Shown here piece by piece: positions 19,301 to 27,991 of a DNA stretch of 41,268 bases; position 1 is the first letter of the stretch; each line of letters begins with the position of its first letter. Under the pieces are notes generated by a model. That model saw nothing but the letters and a program-made list of their open reading frames with translations, ran no database searches and was not told the DNA's origin. Source of the stretch: Gammaproteobacteria bacterium. Its GTDB lineage: Bacteria; Pseudomonadota; Gammaproteobacteria; Tenderiales; Tenderiaceae. The translations under genes were made by a program, and so were the position numbers. The stretch spans positions 1 through 41,268 of the forward strand of contig JAJRUN010000048.1 in assembly GCA_024277755.1 (NCBI GenBank), in the 5' to 3' direction.

Positions 19301-20441
19301 CTTCACCTCGCTCAACACAGGCAGTGACAGCATCAATCACTGCCTGTCTATCCTCTGGATGAATTGCAGCAATAAAATTTTCATAGCTTGTTTCAAGCAC
19401 TCCCTCTTCATAGCCAAACAGAGGGCCTATCCTCTCCGACCAATACAGCTCACCGGTCTGGATATCCCAGTCCCAGGTGCCGATATTGGCAAAGACCTGA
19501 CTGCGACGCAGGCGCTCGTCACTGTCACGCAGTGCTTTTTCCGAGGCGAAGCGATCTGTCATATCCCGCACAATAGCAACAAAATGAGGCCGCTGCGCGT
19601 CAGACAAGACATACTGCAAGACAATTTCTACAGGAAAATCTGTTCCCGATTTATTTCGATGAACAGTGCTAAAGGTCAGCGACTCTTTTTCACCGTCAAG
19701 CAATGGTTTAATAATCTGTAGAAACTGCGCCTCATCAACCAAAGGTTTGATATCAACCGGTCTCATTCTATACAACTCATCAGGCGAATAGCCCAGCTGC
19801 TTAATAGCCGCCTGGTTGGCATAGGTGAACAACAATGTCTGCGAATCAAAAAAGAAAACATTGTCATAGACCTGATCCAGTGCCTGTCGCAAACGCTGCG
19901 ACTTACCTTCACTTTTATGTGACCCTTTATTGGCACGCGTTAACTCAATAATTCGGCCATAGGTTTCCGTCAGGGGCTTGAGATAATCAATCAAGGTTTG
20001 GTCATAGCCAATGTCGCGATTGGCCAGGCAAATCATGCCAACAATATTACCGCCGGACATAACAGGCAGCGCCAAAATGGCATTCAGAGACACACAACCT
20101 TCGTGCAAATCCAAATTGCAGAAATTAGTCGTCGGGTGATTTTCGATAAGCGTCTCGGCACGGAGCAGCACGGCAGCCAATGCCTCGTCACTGGAACCGG
20201 CTTGATCGCAATCCTGGGCAGCCTCACGCCAGGCAATACCCTGGTGCGCATGCATCTTAAAAGATGACTGAACATCATCTTCCCTCAGCACTTCGCCGAT
20301 AAAACCACACTCACTCTCAGTCAACGCCAGAAAGTCAGCCAGCAAATTTTCAAATAACTGGCCATCCCCAACATCGAACATCAAATGAGCTTGCGCATTG
20401 CTAATCGCCGTCAATAACGCATTAGCCTTCTGCAGTCCCAT
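16359..20441 (-). CDS. Hybrid sensor histidine kinase with REC, HPt, REC and C-terminal EAL domains
   Basis: The 1360-residue protein starts at ATG 20441 (MGLQKAN), preceded by GAGGG; a start 19 codons upstream is less supported. Domains in order are a GAF-like sensor (about 5-170), two PAS domains with PAC segments (about 185-300 and 310-425), a HisKA/HATPase kinase (SMSHELRTPLN, His455), and a receiver (Asp748 in LTDIHMPGM). Then come an HPt domain (His889 in FWAHRFKSS), a second receiver (Asp1018 in VICDLKMPEMDG) and an EAL domain (about 1105-1355). The EAL motif is ESL; the Glu, Asn, Glu, DDFG, Lys, GVE and QGF residues needed for c-di-GMP hydrolysis all appear present. It therefore seems to join a full phosphorelay to c-di-GMP breakdown in one chain. 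No transmembrane helix is seen, so it is probably cytoplasmic. Confidence 0.92.
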   Translation of the reverse strand: MGLQKANALLTAISNAQAHLMFDVGDGQLFENLLADFLALTESECGFIGEVLREDDVQSSFKMHAHQGIAWREAAQDCDQAGSSDEALAAVLLRAETLIENHPTTNFCNLDLHEGCVSLNAILALPVMSGGNIVGMICLANRDIGYDQTLIDYLKPLTETYGRIIELTRANKGSHKSEGKSQRLRQALDQVYDNVFFFDSQTLLFTYANQAAIKQLGYSPDELYRMRPVDIKPLVDEAQFLQIIKPLLDGEKESLTFSTVHRNKSGTDFPVEIVLQYVLSDAQRPHFVAIVRDMTDRFASEKALRDSDERLRRSQVFANIGTWDWDIQTGELYWSERIGPLFGYEEGVLETSYENFIAAIHPEDRQAVIDAVTACVERGEEYNIEHRSVWPDGTVRWMLERGDVVRDEQGKALRMLGVVHDVTELKNVELDLVAAKEEAESASSAKTDFLSSMSHELRTPLNAIMGFAQLFSYDRTASEQHKEAADEIYRAGKHLRTLIDDILNLAKIESGQFTVSLEAVSIVDVIEGCCKLIQPLAEEKDVMLGMKLGQCRNISVLADRTRLKQVLLNLLSNAIKYNRDHGSVTLSCERRANDRLIINVSDTGLGIAAKDLNYVFKPFSRLVDKHKDVEGSGIGLSISRQFVELMHGNIGVESEPDKGSTFWVDLKVIESTANDSEIAHAGTEMQQLAAPAKDKSMPRIVLIEDNPTNRTVFNCQLRALGYEAEIVNGPEAVLANLKTSAYDLILTDIHMPGMSGYELARYVREAEQGTGRHTPIVAITANVLDGEQQRCFEAGMDGYISKPVDINVLKKTIRRWLDGETAEIEPTSVQQAASLAAELDISRLSEMVSNDVEKQDVIRSFLQAQPEALVEIHSAFDSKDAAKLDFWAHRFKSSTSAIGADVAANICGQIELLAKENDLTATVPLIEKLERQVEVLEERLKQILREMEENQTKAAIKKAIETNIGSVLVVDDDLVVQGMMLAALRGLGIANVYSASSGREGLALMKKNNNDIDVVICDLKMPEMDGVEYLRHLVSCDYRGAIILLSGEDSRILNSARQLANAHSFYFVAALQKPVGQLELAGVLAKINRKQVPVAKPLPSKVSLQELEKAIAEDQFVVYYQPKIDTYSKQLLGVESLVRWQHPEKGFVMPDDFIPLAEENGLIDALTDLVVDTSFAQLSRWRSQGIDITVSINIAVGTIGRRIDFPECIMKSLAIHQLEPQNVILELTESGLMGDLATSLDALVRLRLKGVNLSIDDFGTGYSTFRQLQGIPFTELKIDKGFVMNAGIDISSRAILESSILLGQKLGMTLVAEGVESLADWQLLKKLGCHVLQGFHISRPMPGEQLEGWLKEWKVSMTNN

Positions 20442-20524
20442 CAAATCACCCTCTATGTATTGTGTCCAATAATGCGGCAATGCCGTTATGAACACCAATT
20501 ATTTTTACTTAAACGACTTTAAGG

Positions 20525-20549
20525 GCGGCTCTATGTTATTCATAGCCGC
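20525..20549 (-). terminator. Hairpin after the hemerythrin gene
   Basis: On the minus strand GCGGCTATG (20549-20541) can pair with CATAGAGCCGC (20535-20525) with a two-base bulge, starting six bases after the hemerythrin stop codon. The T-run after it is poor, so it may be only a partial terminator or a processing site between this gene and the kinase gene. Confidence 0.4.
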
Positions 20550-20554
20550 GCAGA

Positions 20555-20962
20555 TTAAGACATGCTTTTATCTTTGAGAAAATCGGCAAATCTGGCATCA
20601 ATTTTCAGAATATGAGCCGTCAGCCACTGTTTCAAAAACGCCAAAACTGCTGGCAAATCCACCGCCTCCCCTTTAGCCAGGCTTTCCACCAGGGCGTTGG
20701 CCTGCTGCCTGAACTTCTCATGCGCCAGCATATGTGAATCCATATCAGGATAGGCATAGGCCTTCATTAACTCTTCTTCGACAAAAAAATGGGTCTTGGT
20801 ATAGTCAACCAAGCCATCAACCACCTTTTCAACAATGCCGCTGCTTGCCTTATTTTCAACCGCCTTCTGCAGCAGGTTGATGTATGAAATAAGCATTTCA
20901 TGTTCCTGATCTATAACCCGGTTACCCACTCGCAAGCTATCATCAAATTCAATATACGCCAT
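20555..20962 (-). CDS. Bacteriohemerythrin
   Basis: The 135-residue protein has the complete set of hemerythrin di-iron ligands: His21 (DQEH), His58 and Glu62 (HFFVEE), His77 and His81 (HMLAH), His117 and Asp122 (HILKID). The family binds O2 reversibly at a non-heme di-iron site and is thought to store, deliver or sense oxygen. The gene is upstream of the hybrid kinase on the same strand (113 bp apart). Single-domain hemerythrins are often found near c-di-GMP or chemotaxis signalling genes, so an O2-linked role with the kinase is possible but not shown. Confidence 0.93.
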   Translation of the reverse strand: MAYIEFDDSLRVGNRVIDQEHEMLISYINLLQKAVENKASSGIVEKVVDGLVDYTKTHFFVEEELMKAYAYPDMDSHMLAHEKFRQQANALVESLAKGEAVDLPAVLAFLKQWLTAHILKIDARFADFLKDKSMS

Positions 20963-21141
20963 CAGATTCCCCTTTATTTACACATATACACCCCCAAAAG
21001 CGAGCGACTCATAACTCTCACATAAGGTAACGGTTAATAGCCAAAAGTCTGAATTATTGGACAGATTCTAAAAAAACTCAGTTCTTTGGCGTTCATGCCG
21101 ACACATCAATAACAAACTAAAGAAAAGATTCAATAAACAGG

Positions 21142-21948
21142 ATGTTAACAGTGAAACAATCAAAACTCATCGCTGGGTTCATGCTTTTCATACTGCTGCC
21201 AAGCCTTTGTGCTGCCACCGAAAAGTTGCTTATCAAGGGTTCCGGCACATCCACCCCGGTGGTCACCACCCTGTTTAATCTGTTTTCTCAGCAAGCCGGT
21301 GCCAACGGCTATGAATTTGATGTCGAGCAGGCATCAAGCAAACACAGCGGCGGCATCAAGGCGACAGATAAACACCTGTTTGGTCGCATAGGCCGGCCAC
21401 TCAACAAAGCTGAACTCGCCCTCAACAAAAAACAGATCATTATCGGCCGCATTCCGATTGTCTTTGTTGTCGGCAAAGAGGCAGGCGTTAGAAAGATCAG
21501 CATTGGCCAGTTAACCAATATTCTTAAAGGTAAAATCAACAATTGGAAAACGCTGGGCGGCAATGACCATAAAATTGAACTTGTTGGCCGGGAGGAAAAG
21601 GAGGTTGCCTTTACGGAACTAAAAAAGAATTTTTCCTTCCTGACGCAGATTGAATTCGACAAGGTGTTTTACCGCGACAACGAAATCACCGACTATATTC
21701 GTTCAGATAAAGGAAAATACAGCCTCGCCTTTGGCACCAAGCCCAATTTTGGTAGCGAATATATTATGGATGTCTTCGGCCTAAGCTCAGGTTTGGAGGT
21801 TGGTTTGGTCTATGACAACAAAAACAGCCAGCACCCTCTAATCAAAGCCATTGAAGCCTTTGTCCGCTCCAAAGAGTGGCATAACGCACTTGTCTTTAGG
21901 GAGTTGATGCCACCGAACCTTCCCAGCAGCGGCTGGTCGGTTCGATAA
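21142..21948 (+). CDS. Periplasmic PstS-like substrate-binding protein
   Basis: This 268-residue protein has a Sec signal peptide (about residues 1-25, cleavage likely after CAA) and a PBP2-type fold of the PstS-like superfamily. The SGTSTP loop near the start resembles the phosphate-binding loop, and IGQLTNILKGKINNWKTLGG matches the signature around the PstS hinge. It is shorter than PstS (about 320-350) and no pstCAB genes follow, so it is an orphan; such proteins may bind phosphate or act as sensor inputs. A second in-frame start gives MKQS-like variants, but the signal is best from 21142. It is divergent from the hemerythrin gene and convergent with gloA. Confidence 0.8.
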   Translation: MLTVKQSKLIAGFMLFILLPSLCAATEKLLIKGSGTSTPVVTTLFNLFSQQAGANGYEFDVEQASSKHSGGIKATDKHLFGRIGRPLNKAELALNKKQIIIGRIPIVFVVGKEAGVRKISIGQLTNILKGKINNWKTLGGNDHKIELVGREEKEVAFTELKKNFSFLTQIEFDKVFYRDNEITDYIRSDKGKYSLAFGTKPNFGSEYIMDVFGLSSGLEVGLVYDNKNSQHPLIKAIEAFVRSKEWHNALVFRELMPPNLPSSGWSVR

Positions 21949-21949
21949 C

Positions 21950-21973
21950 AAAAAGAGGGACTAGCGCCCCTCT
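21950..21973 (-). terminator. Rho-independent terminator after gloA
   Basis: On the minus strand AGAGGG (21973-21968) pairs with CCCTCT (21959-21954), followed directly by a run of T (the A-run at 21950-21954 on the plus strand). It overlaps the last codons of gloA and ends the argG-ppnP-gloA transcript. Confidence 0.65.
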
Positions 21974-22344
21974 ATTAGTTCAATTTTGTAACCATCCGGA
22001 TCTTCAACAAAGGCAATCACCGTGGCACCATGCTGCATCGGTCCCGGCTCACGCGTCACCTTGCCACCACGCCGTTTTAATTCATCGCAGGTGGCATAAA
22101 TATCATCCACACCCAGGGCAATATGGCCATAACCATTACCCAGGTCATAGCTATCGGTGTCCCAGTTATGGGTCAACTCAATCACCGCCGTGTCTGATTC
22201 ATCGCCGTAACCAACAAAAGCCAAAGTAAATTTACCATCAGGGTACTCTTTCTGCCGCAACAGCTTCATTCCCAGCACATCGGTATAGAACTCGATTGAC
22301 CGCTCCAGATTGCCGACACGCAGCATGGTGTGTAGCAGACGCAT
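21961..22344 (-). CDS. gloA: Lactoylglutathione lyase (glyoxalase I)
   Basis: This 127-residue vicinal-oxygen-chelate protein starts [20 protein letters not shown], as in E. coli GloA (135 residues). The four metal ligands expected are present: His5, the Glu in AVIELTHN, the His in YGHIALGV and the Glu in KIELIE near the end. It isomerises the hemithioacetal of methylglyoxal and glutathione to lactoylglutathione in the cytoplasm, usually as a Ni-dependent dimer. It is the last gene of the argG-ppnP-gloA run, 12 bp after ppnP. Confidence 0.95.
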   Translation of the reverse strand: MRLLHTMLRVGNLERSIEFYTDVLGMKLLRQKEYPDGKFTLAFVGYGDESDTAVIELTHNWDTDSYDLGNGYGHIALGVDDIYATCDELKRRGGKVTREPGPMQHGATVIAFVEDPDGYKIELIEGR

Positions 22345-22356
22345 GATATTTAGACC

Positions 22357-22665
22357 CTATTCAAAGTGACAGATGTAGTCCAGCAACTCATCCACTTCAA
22401 TTTCAAAGTGTGAATTGCCAGGCACATTAAAGCTTTCACCGGCACGATACTCCGACCAGTCCTGGCTATCAGCCAGCTTGACCTTGCAACGGCCCTGAGT
22501 CACTTCCATCACCTCGGGCGCTTCGGTTGAAAAGCGGTAATTGCCGGTCTGCATAATACCCAGTGTTTTCATCTCGCCAGTGGCCGTCACAACCGAACGG
22601 CTGGTGACCTTGCCATCGTGATAGACATTGGCCTTTTTCTGGATTGTTGCACTTGAATATTCCAT
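22357..22665 (-). CDS. ppnP: Pyrimidine/purine nucleoside phosphorylase
   Basis: The 102-residue cupin resembles E. coli PpnP/YaiE (94 residues), sharing the YRFSTEAPEVMEV region and AGESFNVPGNSHFEIEV. The family cleaves several nucleosides with phosphate to give free bases and ribose-1-phosphate. It has a single-domain beta-barrel cupin fold and a few extra residues at the N-terminus (MEYSSATIQKKANVYHDGKV). It lies 10 bp after argG and 12 bp before gloA, so the three are probably one operon, although no shared pathway is evident. Confidence 0.9.
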   Translation of the reverse strand: MEYSSATIQKKANVYHDGKVTSRSVVTATGEMKTLGIMQTGNYRFSTEAPEVMEVTQGRCKVKLADSQDWSEYRAGESFNVPGNSHFEIEVDELLDYICHFE

Positions 22666-22675
22666 GGCAAAACTC

Positions 22676-23896
22676 CTATTGCTGACGCTTTTTAGCGGCG
22701 ATGCGCAGACGCAAGGCGTTCAACTTGATAAAACCATCAGCATCTTTCTGATCATAAGCACCAGCATCATCTTCAAAGGTTGCGATTTCGGCATCAAACA
22801 AAGAATCGCTTGCAGAGCGGCGCCCCACAACGGTGATATTGCCCTTATACAGTTTCAGACGCACATCACCATTGACGGTCTGTTGTGACTCATCAATCAA
22901 CGCCTGCAACATGGTGCGTTCTGGTGACCACCAGTAACCGTTATAGACCAGCTCGGCATAACGCGGCATCAGCTCGTCTTTCAGATGCGCGGCTTCGCGG
23001 TCCAGTGTCAGTGATTCCATAGCCCGGTGAGCTTTCAGCATGATGGTACCCGCCGGGGTTTCATAACAACCACGTGACTTCATGCCGACAAAACGATTTT
23101 CAACAATATCGGCACGGCCAATACCATTTGCGCAACCCAGTTTATTCAGATAGACCATCACCTCTGCTGGCGTCATTTGCTTGCCATCGATGGCGACAAT
23201 ATCGCCTTTGGCGTAAGTCAGCTCAATCTCGGAGGCTTGATCCGGCGCCTCTTCCGGCGAGACTGTCCAGCGCCACATGTCTGCCTCAGGCTCGACCCAG
23301 GGATCTTCGAGAATGTCACCTTCATAGGAAATATGCAGCAAGTTGGCATCCATGGAATAGGGTGATTTTTTCTTCGCCTGCTGATTCTCAATCGGAATAT
23401 CATGCTCAGCGGCATACTGCATCAGCGACTCACGTGAACTCAGATCCCATTCACGCCAAGGGGCAATTACCTGAACCCCCGGCATCAGCGCATAAGCGCC
23501 CAGTTCGAAACGAATCTGATCATTGCCTTTACCCGTTGCACCATGAGAGATGGCACAGGCACCGGTTTCCTGAGCGATTTCCACCAGACGCTTAGCGATC
23601 AGCGGGCGGGCGATGGAGGTTCCCAACAAATACTCACCTTCATAGATGGCATTGGCGCGAAACATGGGAAAGACAAAATCACGGGCAAATTCTTCGCACA
23701 GGTCTTCGATGTAAATCTCTTTGATGCCCATGGACACCGCCTTGGCACGGGCCGGCTCCACCTCTTCGCCCTGGCCAATATCAGCGGTAAACGTCACCAC
23801 TTCACAGCCATACTCAAGTTCCAGCCACTTAACAATAATGGAGGTATCCAGACCACCGGAATAGGCTAAAACGACTTTATTTATTTCTTGCGACAT
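22676..23896 (-). CDS. argG: Argininosuccinate synthase
   Basis: The 406-residue protein begins [20 protein letters not shown] with the N-type ATP pyrophosphatase P-loop AYSGGLDTS. It carries the family's [13 protein letters not shown] and [16 protein letters not shown] segments. It joins citrulline and aspartate with ATP to make argininosuccinate, the seventh step of arginine synthesis. Length matches the short bacterial ArgG (about 400) rather than the E. coli long form. No other arg gene lies in the window. Confidence 0.97.
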   Translation of the reverse strand: MSQEINKVVLAYSGGLDTSIIVKWLELEYGCEVVTFTADIGQGEEVEPARAKAVSMGIKEIYIEDLCEEFARDFVFPMFRANAIYEGEYLLGTSIARPLIAKRLVEIAQETGACAISHGATGKGNDQIRFELGAYALMPGVQVIAPWREWDLSSRESLMQYAAEHDIPIENQQAKKKSPYSMDANLLHISYEGDILEDPWVEPEADMWRWTVSPEEAPDQASEIELTYAKGDIVAIDGKQMTPAEVMVYLNKLGCANGIGRADIVENRFVGMKSRGCYETPAGTIMLKAHRAMESLTLDREAAHLKDELMPRYAELVYNGYWWSPERTMLQALIDESQQTVNGDVRLKLYKGNITVVGRRSASDSLFDAEIATFEDDAGAYDQKDADGFIKLNALRLRIAAKKRQQ

Positions 23897-23933
23897 GTCT
23901 CAAATCTCACTCAAGTCCTCGAACAGGGGCGCA

Positions 23934-23939
23934 ATTATA
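23934..23939 (-). promoter_or_regulatory. Probable -10 element of the argG promoter
   Basis: On the minus strand a consensus TATAAT within GGGTATAATTGCG lies 38 bp before the argG ATG. The context is like that of the metG promoter (GGGTATAAT). I see no good -35 at the right spacing. Confidence 0.45.
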
Positions 23940-24066
23940 CCCGAAAGCCCCGCGTTGCAGCAGACTTCTACAGTGTCGGCATCCAAGGTTTCACATGAAA
24001 GTCCCAATCTGCGACAATTCGCCAATAAACTAGTGGGCAATATCAATATATTGTTATGGGGTCAGG

Positions 24067-26178
24067 ATGCAGCTCAAACGCCTTTTATCTTCGTTTTTTG
24101 TTTTACCGCTGATACTCGCGCTCGCAGGCTGCGGCGGTGGCTCCTCGCCCCCTGAAGCGCCGCCACAAGCAGACTTGCCGGTGGACTATTGGCTTAAGGC
24201 CTGGATAGGGGCGGCAGACACACAAGTCAGTCTGAGCAGCGCTGCGGAAGGCCTGACCCTGACGCGTTCCACTGACAGTGGCTGCGATCTGAGCGATTAC
24301 TCGGTTTGCGAGGTTGGCCAGCAAGACATTCTAACCATCGAAATCGTCACGGATATTGCCGCCACAACCAGCCAGGCCGCCTGGTACTGGTTGCAGGATG
24401 CAGATAAAACCAGTCAGGCATTAACCGTTTCAGCGGACAAATTCACCCCCCGTTCATTTCACCGGGTCGTAAGTTTTAACGACAAACTCTGGCTGATTGG
24501 CGGCTGGGATCGCGAGCAAAATAATGATGTCTGGTCATCCTCCGATGGCAGCAACTGGGCACTGGAAACCGGCAACGCAGGATTCAGCCCCCGCTCGCAA
24601 CATCAAATAATCGTCTTTGACAAACAGTTATGGCTGGTGGGCGGCTGGGATGGTTCAGCTACGCTCAACGATATCTGGTCATCCGAGGATGGCATTGTGT
24701 GGAGCAAAAAAATCGCTAATGCTGGCTTCGCCCCTCGCAGTGAACACACCCTCACCTTTTTCAAAGACAAGCTCTGGTTAATCGGTGGCTGGAATGGTTC
24801 AGCCACGCTGAACGATGTCTGGTCGTCAGAAGACGGTTTGGAATGGTCAGAAGAAAACCCGGCCACTATTTTCACCCCGCGTAGCAAGCATACCGCCGCC
24901 CTTTTCATGGACAGGCTTTGGCTGATTGGCGGTGCCGATGGCGACAACCATAAAAATGATGTCTGGTCGTCTGATGACGGCACCAGCTGGACACAAGAGT
25001 CTGTCAGCGCTGCCTTTAGCCCGCGCTCAGGCCATCAGCTTGTTCCGTTTGCAAACCGGCTGTGGATAATTGGCGGCGAGAATAATTCATTCAACAACGA
25101 TGTCTGGTCGTCTGAAGATGGCATTACCTGGGCTCAAGCAACCAGCAATGCCGGGTTCAGCAAACGCGCCAATCACCAGGCAATGGTCTTCAACAACCAG
25201 CTATGGCTGATCGGCGGCAATGCCAATGGCATCCGGCTGAATGACGTTTGGTCTTCCGACGATGGCAGCAACTGGTTACAGCAAGGCAGTTCTGCTGCAT
25301 TTGCCAAGCGTAACGCCCATCAAACCGTAGCCTTTAACAACAAGCTTTTTCTCATCGGCGGTGAAACAGATGATTCACTCAGCGCCGCGGTCTGGTCATC
25401 AGAAGATGGGATTGACTGGTTACAGGAAACCGCCAGCGCCGGTTTTGATCCCCGTGCCTATCATCGGATCATCCACTTTAACAACAGGCTCTGGCTAATC
25501 GGCGGCAATAACGGCGTTGACAACAATGATATCTGGTCTTCCACAGACGGCATCAACTGGACAGAGGAAAGCCCGGCAGCGGAATTCTCTGGCCGTTCTG
25601 GCCACCAGCTTGTGTTGTTCAAAGATAAACTCTGGCTCATTGGCGGCCGCAACAAAACCAGCAACAAAAATGACGTCTGGTCTTCCAGCGATGGCATCAA
25701 TTGGTTCGAAGCAACCGCCAATGCCGACTTCAGCCCGCGCAGTTCACACCAAGTGGTTGTATTCGCTGACAAGCTGTGGCTGATTGGTGGTTATGACGGC
25801 CAAAACAAAAATGATATCTGGTCATCAGCTGACGGTATCAACTGGACTGAAGTCAGCTCAACAGCCGGGTTTTCAGGCCGGTCAGGGCACCAAGTCATAT
25901 TTTTCAAAGATAAATTCTGGCTCATTGGTGGCAAGGATGGCACATATAAAAAAGACATCTGGTACTCCGACGATGGCAGCAACTGGATTCAGGAAACCAG
26001 CACAGCGAATTTCAGTGGCCGCTTTGGTCATGAAGTCATCAGTTTTAATGACCAGCTCTGGCTGGTCGGTGGAATGACCGAGCACGGACGCCTGAACGAT
26101 GTCTGGCGCTCTGAAGATGGCATCAACTGGCGTAAGGCTTACAAGGGAACACTGCGTTTACAACCAAACACAAACTGA
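24067..26178 (+). CDS. Kelch-type beta-propeller lipoprotein with twelve tandem repeats
   Basis: The 703-residue protein has a lipoprotein signal peptide (LALAGC, lipidated Cys22) followed by a GGGSSPPEAPPQ linker. A short domain (about 35-120) is followed by twelve tandem repeats of about 48 residues, from about residue 125 to the end. Each repeat has the form F(S/A)PRSxHQxxxFxxxLWLIGGxxGxxxxNDVWSSxDGxxW, the Kelch/galactose-oxidase type with the diagnostic double glycine. Twelve repeats could close one large or two six-bladed propellers. The protein is expected to be anchored in the outer membrane or exposed on the surface, perhaps binding glycans or proteins. The start is ATG 24067, right after GGGGTCAGG. 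It stands alone, divergent from argG. Confidence 0.9.
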   Translation: MQLKRLLSSFFVLPLILALAGCGGGSSPPEAPPQADLPVDYWLKAWIGAADTQVSLSSAAEGLTLTRSTDSGCDLSDYSVCEVGQQDILTIEIVTDIAATTSQAAWYWLQDADKTSQALTVSADKFTPRSFHRVVSFNDKLWLIGGWDREQNNDVWSSSDGSNWALETGNAGFSPRSQHQIIVFDKQLWLVGGWDGSATLNDIWSSEDGIVWSKKIANAGFAPRSEHTLTFFKDKLWLIGGWNGSATLNDVWSSEDGLEWSEENPATIFTPRSKHTAALFMDRLWLIGGADGDNHKNDVWSSDDGTSWTQESVSAAFSPRSGHQLVPFANRLWIIGGENNSFNNDVWSSEDGITWAQATSNAGFSKRANHQAMVFNNQLWLIGGNANGIRLNDVWSSDDGSNWLQQGSSAAFAKRNAHQTVAFNNKLFLIGGETDDSLSAAVWSSEDGIDWLQETASAGFDPRAYHRIIHFNNRLWLIGGNNGVDNNDIWSSTDGINWTEESPAAEFSGRSGHQLVLFKDKLWLIGGRNKTSNKNDVWSSSDGINWFEATANADFSPRSSHQVVVFADKLWLIGGYDGQNKNDIWSSADGINWTEVSSTAGFSGRSGHQVIFFKDKFWLIGGKDGTYKKDIWYSDDGSNWIQETSTANFSGRFGHEVISFNDQLWLVGGMTEHGRLNDVWRSEDGINWRKAYKGTLRLQPNTN
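24490..26130 (+). repeat. Tandem DNA repeats coding the Kelch units (about 144 bp each, twelve copies)
   Basis: The codons for WSS(E/S/D)DG recur at about 143-144 bp spacing from 24528 to 26104. Sequence identity between units is visible at DNA level (for example aatgatgtctggtc and related blocks), which suggests recent unit duplication or gene conversion and possible copy-number change. Confidence 0.7.
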
Positions 26179-26926
26179 GCCAACAGCCTGACCCTGTTCA
26201 TCACGTCAATCCAGGCGCAGCAAGGTCGCCCACCGAGCGACTTATCATGGAAGAATGCTAAGGTGGAATTGTTGGAATTCGCGTGCACGGTGAGTCTGGC
26301 AAAACAACAAGCAAAGCCATGAGCCTGCACTCCGGATCAGTTATTTTTAACGTCGACTGGGTTGGTGTTTATGCTCAATTTCAATATATTCATCCGCGCA
26401 ACAGTGCAAACCATTCACATGTCGTTTGCATATCCACAACAGGCAAGACAACTCATCCTGTCTGCTGATCTGATATTTCTGACACCTCATATTGCTCATG
26501 CATTTGAGAACATTAAAGAGACATTCTAAAGCATAAAAACAAACACAGCGCTGAAACAGCAGTTTTTAAACGCCACACAATGCAGACTGAGCTTTAAGTG
26601 GGACACACAGACAAAGCGCCGCCAATCAGAAAAACTTTACCAGACACGCAGGTTTCGCCCACCTGTCATAGCCAACATGCGCGCCTTTTAGCCGAACACC
26701 CGAACCTTTTCATGGATTTACGTATAGAAAATCTGCATCCACTCTGAAACTGAGGTCATCCATCACAATCAGCTCAAGCGTGAATATCCTCTCACCCGCA
26801 AGGCAATGTCATCATCGGCAACTTTGGGGCGATCAACATCGCCGCCCTTTGCACAATCAGAAGCAACACCCTTGCCCGCCGCTATCTCCCCCCTCAACAG
26901 CAAAGGCCACCCGGATCAATCAATGC
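26179..26926. other. 748-bp stretch with no recognisable gene
   Basis: Only short open frames with no family resemblance and no ribosome-binding sites are present. A weak hairpin, GCTG-AAA-CAGC followed by AGTTTTT, lies near 26549-26567. The stretch separates the Kelch lipoprotein from the convergent end of the glycyl-radical operon. It could be an eroded gene or simply a long spacer. Confidence 0.6.
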
Positions 26927-27991
26927 TTACGCGGCGCAGATTCCATAACGCGGCAAAATATCATGCACCACATGGAAGCGATGCGCCTGAATGGCATCGT
27001 GAAACAGCTTCCAGTTACTTTTGAGAAATTCAGGCTGATAGCGATGCACCGGCAAGTCATGACTGGTACCCAGCGCCGCATGTTTCCAGGACTTGCTACC
27101 CCGTGGAAAGTAGCTGCTAATCCTGGCTGGCCCAAAGGTTTCAAAAGCACCACCCCGTATTGCCTTTAGCCAGTGCTGGTGACGCTCATCACCACTTTTT
27201 ATCTTGATTTCAAGAAACAGTTTTTTGATCTGCGCCTTGGTCTTTGTGGTTAAGCCTGTCACCTTGGCGTCCGGATTACCCAGACGATAGCGGCGCATCG
27301 CTTTGCACATATGATCGGCGGCCTTAATAAAATCACCGCTATTATCTCTTGTCACAACCTCTTTCACGCCATTTTTATAGCGCCACTGCAAAAAAGGCAT
27401 GTCGGGAAAGACATTGGCACGACCGTGCCCCAGAGGTGGAATGGTATCGTCCAGCACGCCACGTAAAAAACGGCCAATACCGCCATCAAAAAGACCGGAA
27501 TCACTGGTCTCTTCCGCATCATCCACTTCATTAACATCGTGCAATACCCCGGCAAACCCCTGATGCGCCCAGGTGTCGGCATAGACATGCATGGCGACGC
27601 CGAGGCGATGCAGACCATAGAGCCTGTCTTTGTCCAGAATCACGCCACGTACCATCTCTTGCGCCACCGGACTATTGGGCGTGCAGACAATTTTATTGAT
27701 AAAACTGCCACCCGGGTTTTTACCCGCCGCTTTGCCGCCGTTACCCGGTAAAAAATGAAATGCCAGCCAGACCTGGTGATTGGCCAGTTGCTGAGTGTTG
27801 CGTGGATCAAGCATCTTGTGGGCCGAGCTGATGCGGTTGTATACCGCCTGATTGTCGAACTGCACCGTCCCTGTGCTGGTGGCATCATCCACGTACTGAG
27901 CGGCATAGGCGATGATATCCGCCTCTTTGTGAGCAAACCCTGCATCTCTGGCGATGACATAGGTGGTTGCGTGATGAAAATCAATTTGCAT
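26927..27991 (-). CDS. DUF6765-like protein, possible metal-dependent hydrolase
   Basis: This 354-residue protein begins MQIDFHHATTYVIARDAGF, a pattern I associate with the DUF6765 family. A His-Asp-His helix segment MHVYADTWAHQGF (His135, Asp139, His143) follows, with further candidates His6, His7 and the DD at 35-36. These resemble the metal sites of zinc-dependent phospholipase C/S1-P1 nuclease-like folds, but the similarity is by eye only. No signal peptide is present, so the protein is probably cytoplasmic. The start ATG 27991 has AGGAGAG upstream and overlaps the end of the activase gene by 11 bp, so it belongs to the glycyl-radical operon as its last gene. Its role there is unknown. 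Confidence 0.7.
   Translation of the reverse strand: MQIDFHHATTYVIARDAGFAHKEADIIAYAAQYVDDATSTGTVQFDNQAVYNRISSAHKMLDPRNTQQLANHQVWLAFHFLPGNGGKAAGKNPGGSFINKIVCTPNSPVAQEMVRGVILDKDRLYGLHRLGVAMHVYADTWAHQGFAGVLHDVNEVDDAEETSDSGLFDGGIGRFLRGVLDDTIPPLGHGRANVFPDMPFLQWRYKNGVKEVVTRDNSGDFIKAADHMCKAMRRYRLGNPDAKVTGLTTKTKAQIKKLFLEIKIKSGDERHQHWLKAIRGGAFETFGPARISSYFPRGSKSWKHAALGTSHDLPVHRYQPEFLKSNWKLFHDAIQAHRFHVVHDILPRYGICAA

Noticed and set aside
16880..20270. Several plus-strand open frames opposite the hybrid kinase
   Set aside because: Shadows of the kinase gene; no ribosome-binding sites or recognisable domains.
26283..26468. 61-codon open frame in the 748-bp gap after the Kelch gene
   Set aside because: No ribosome-binding site, no family resemblance; could be chance.
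26780..27169. 129-codon plus-strand open frame
   Set aside because: Mostly antisense to the DUF6765-like gene, without domain or start-site support.
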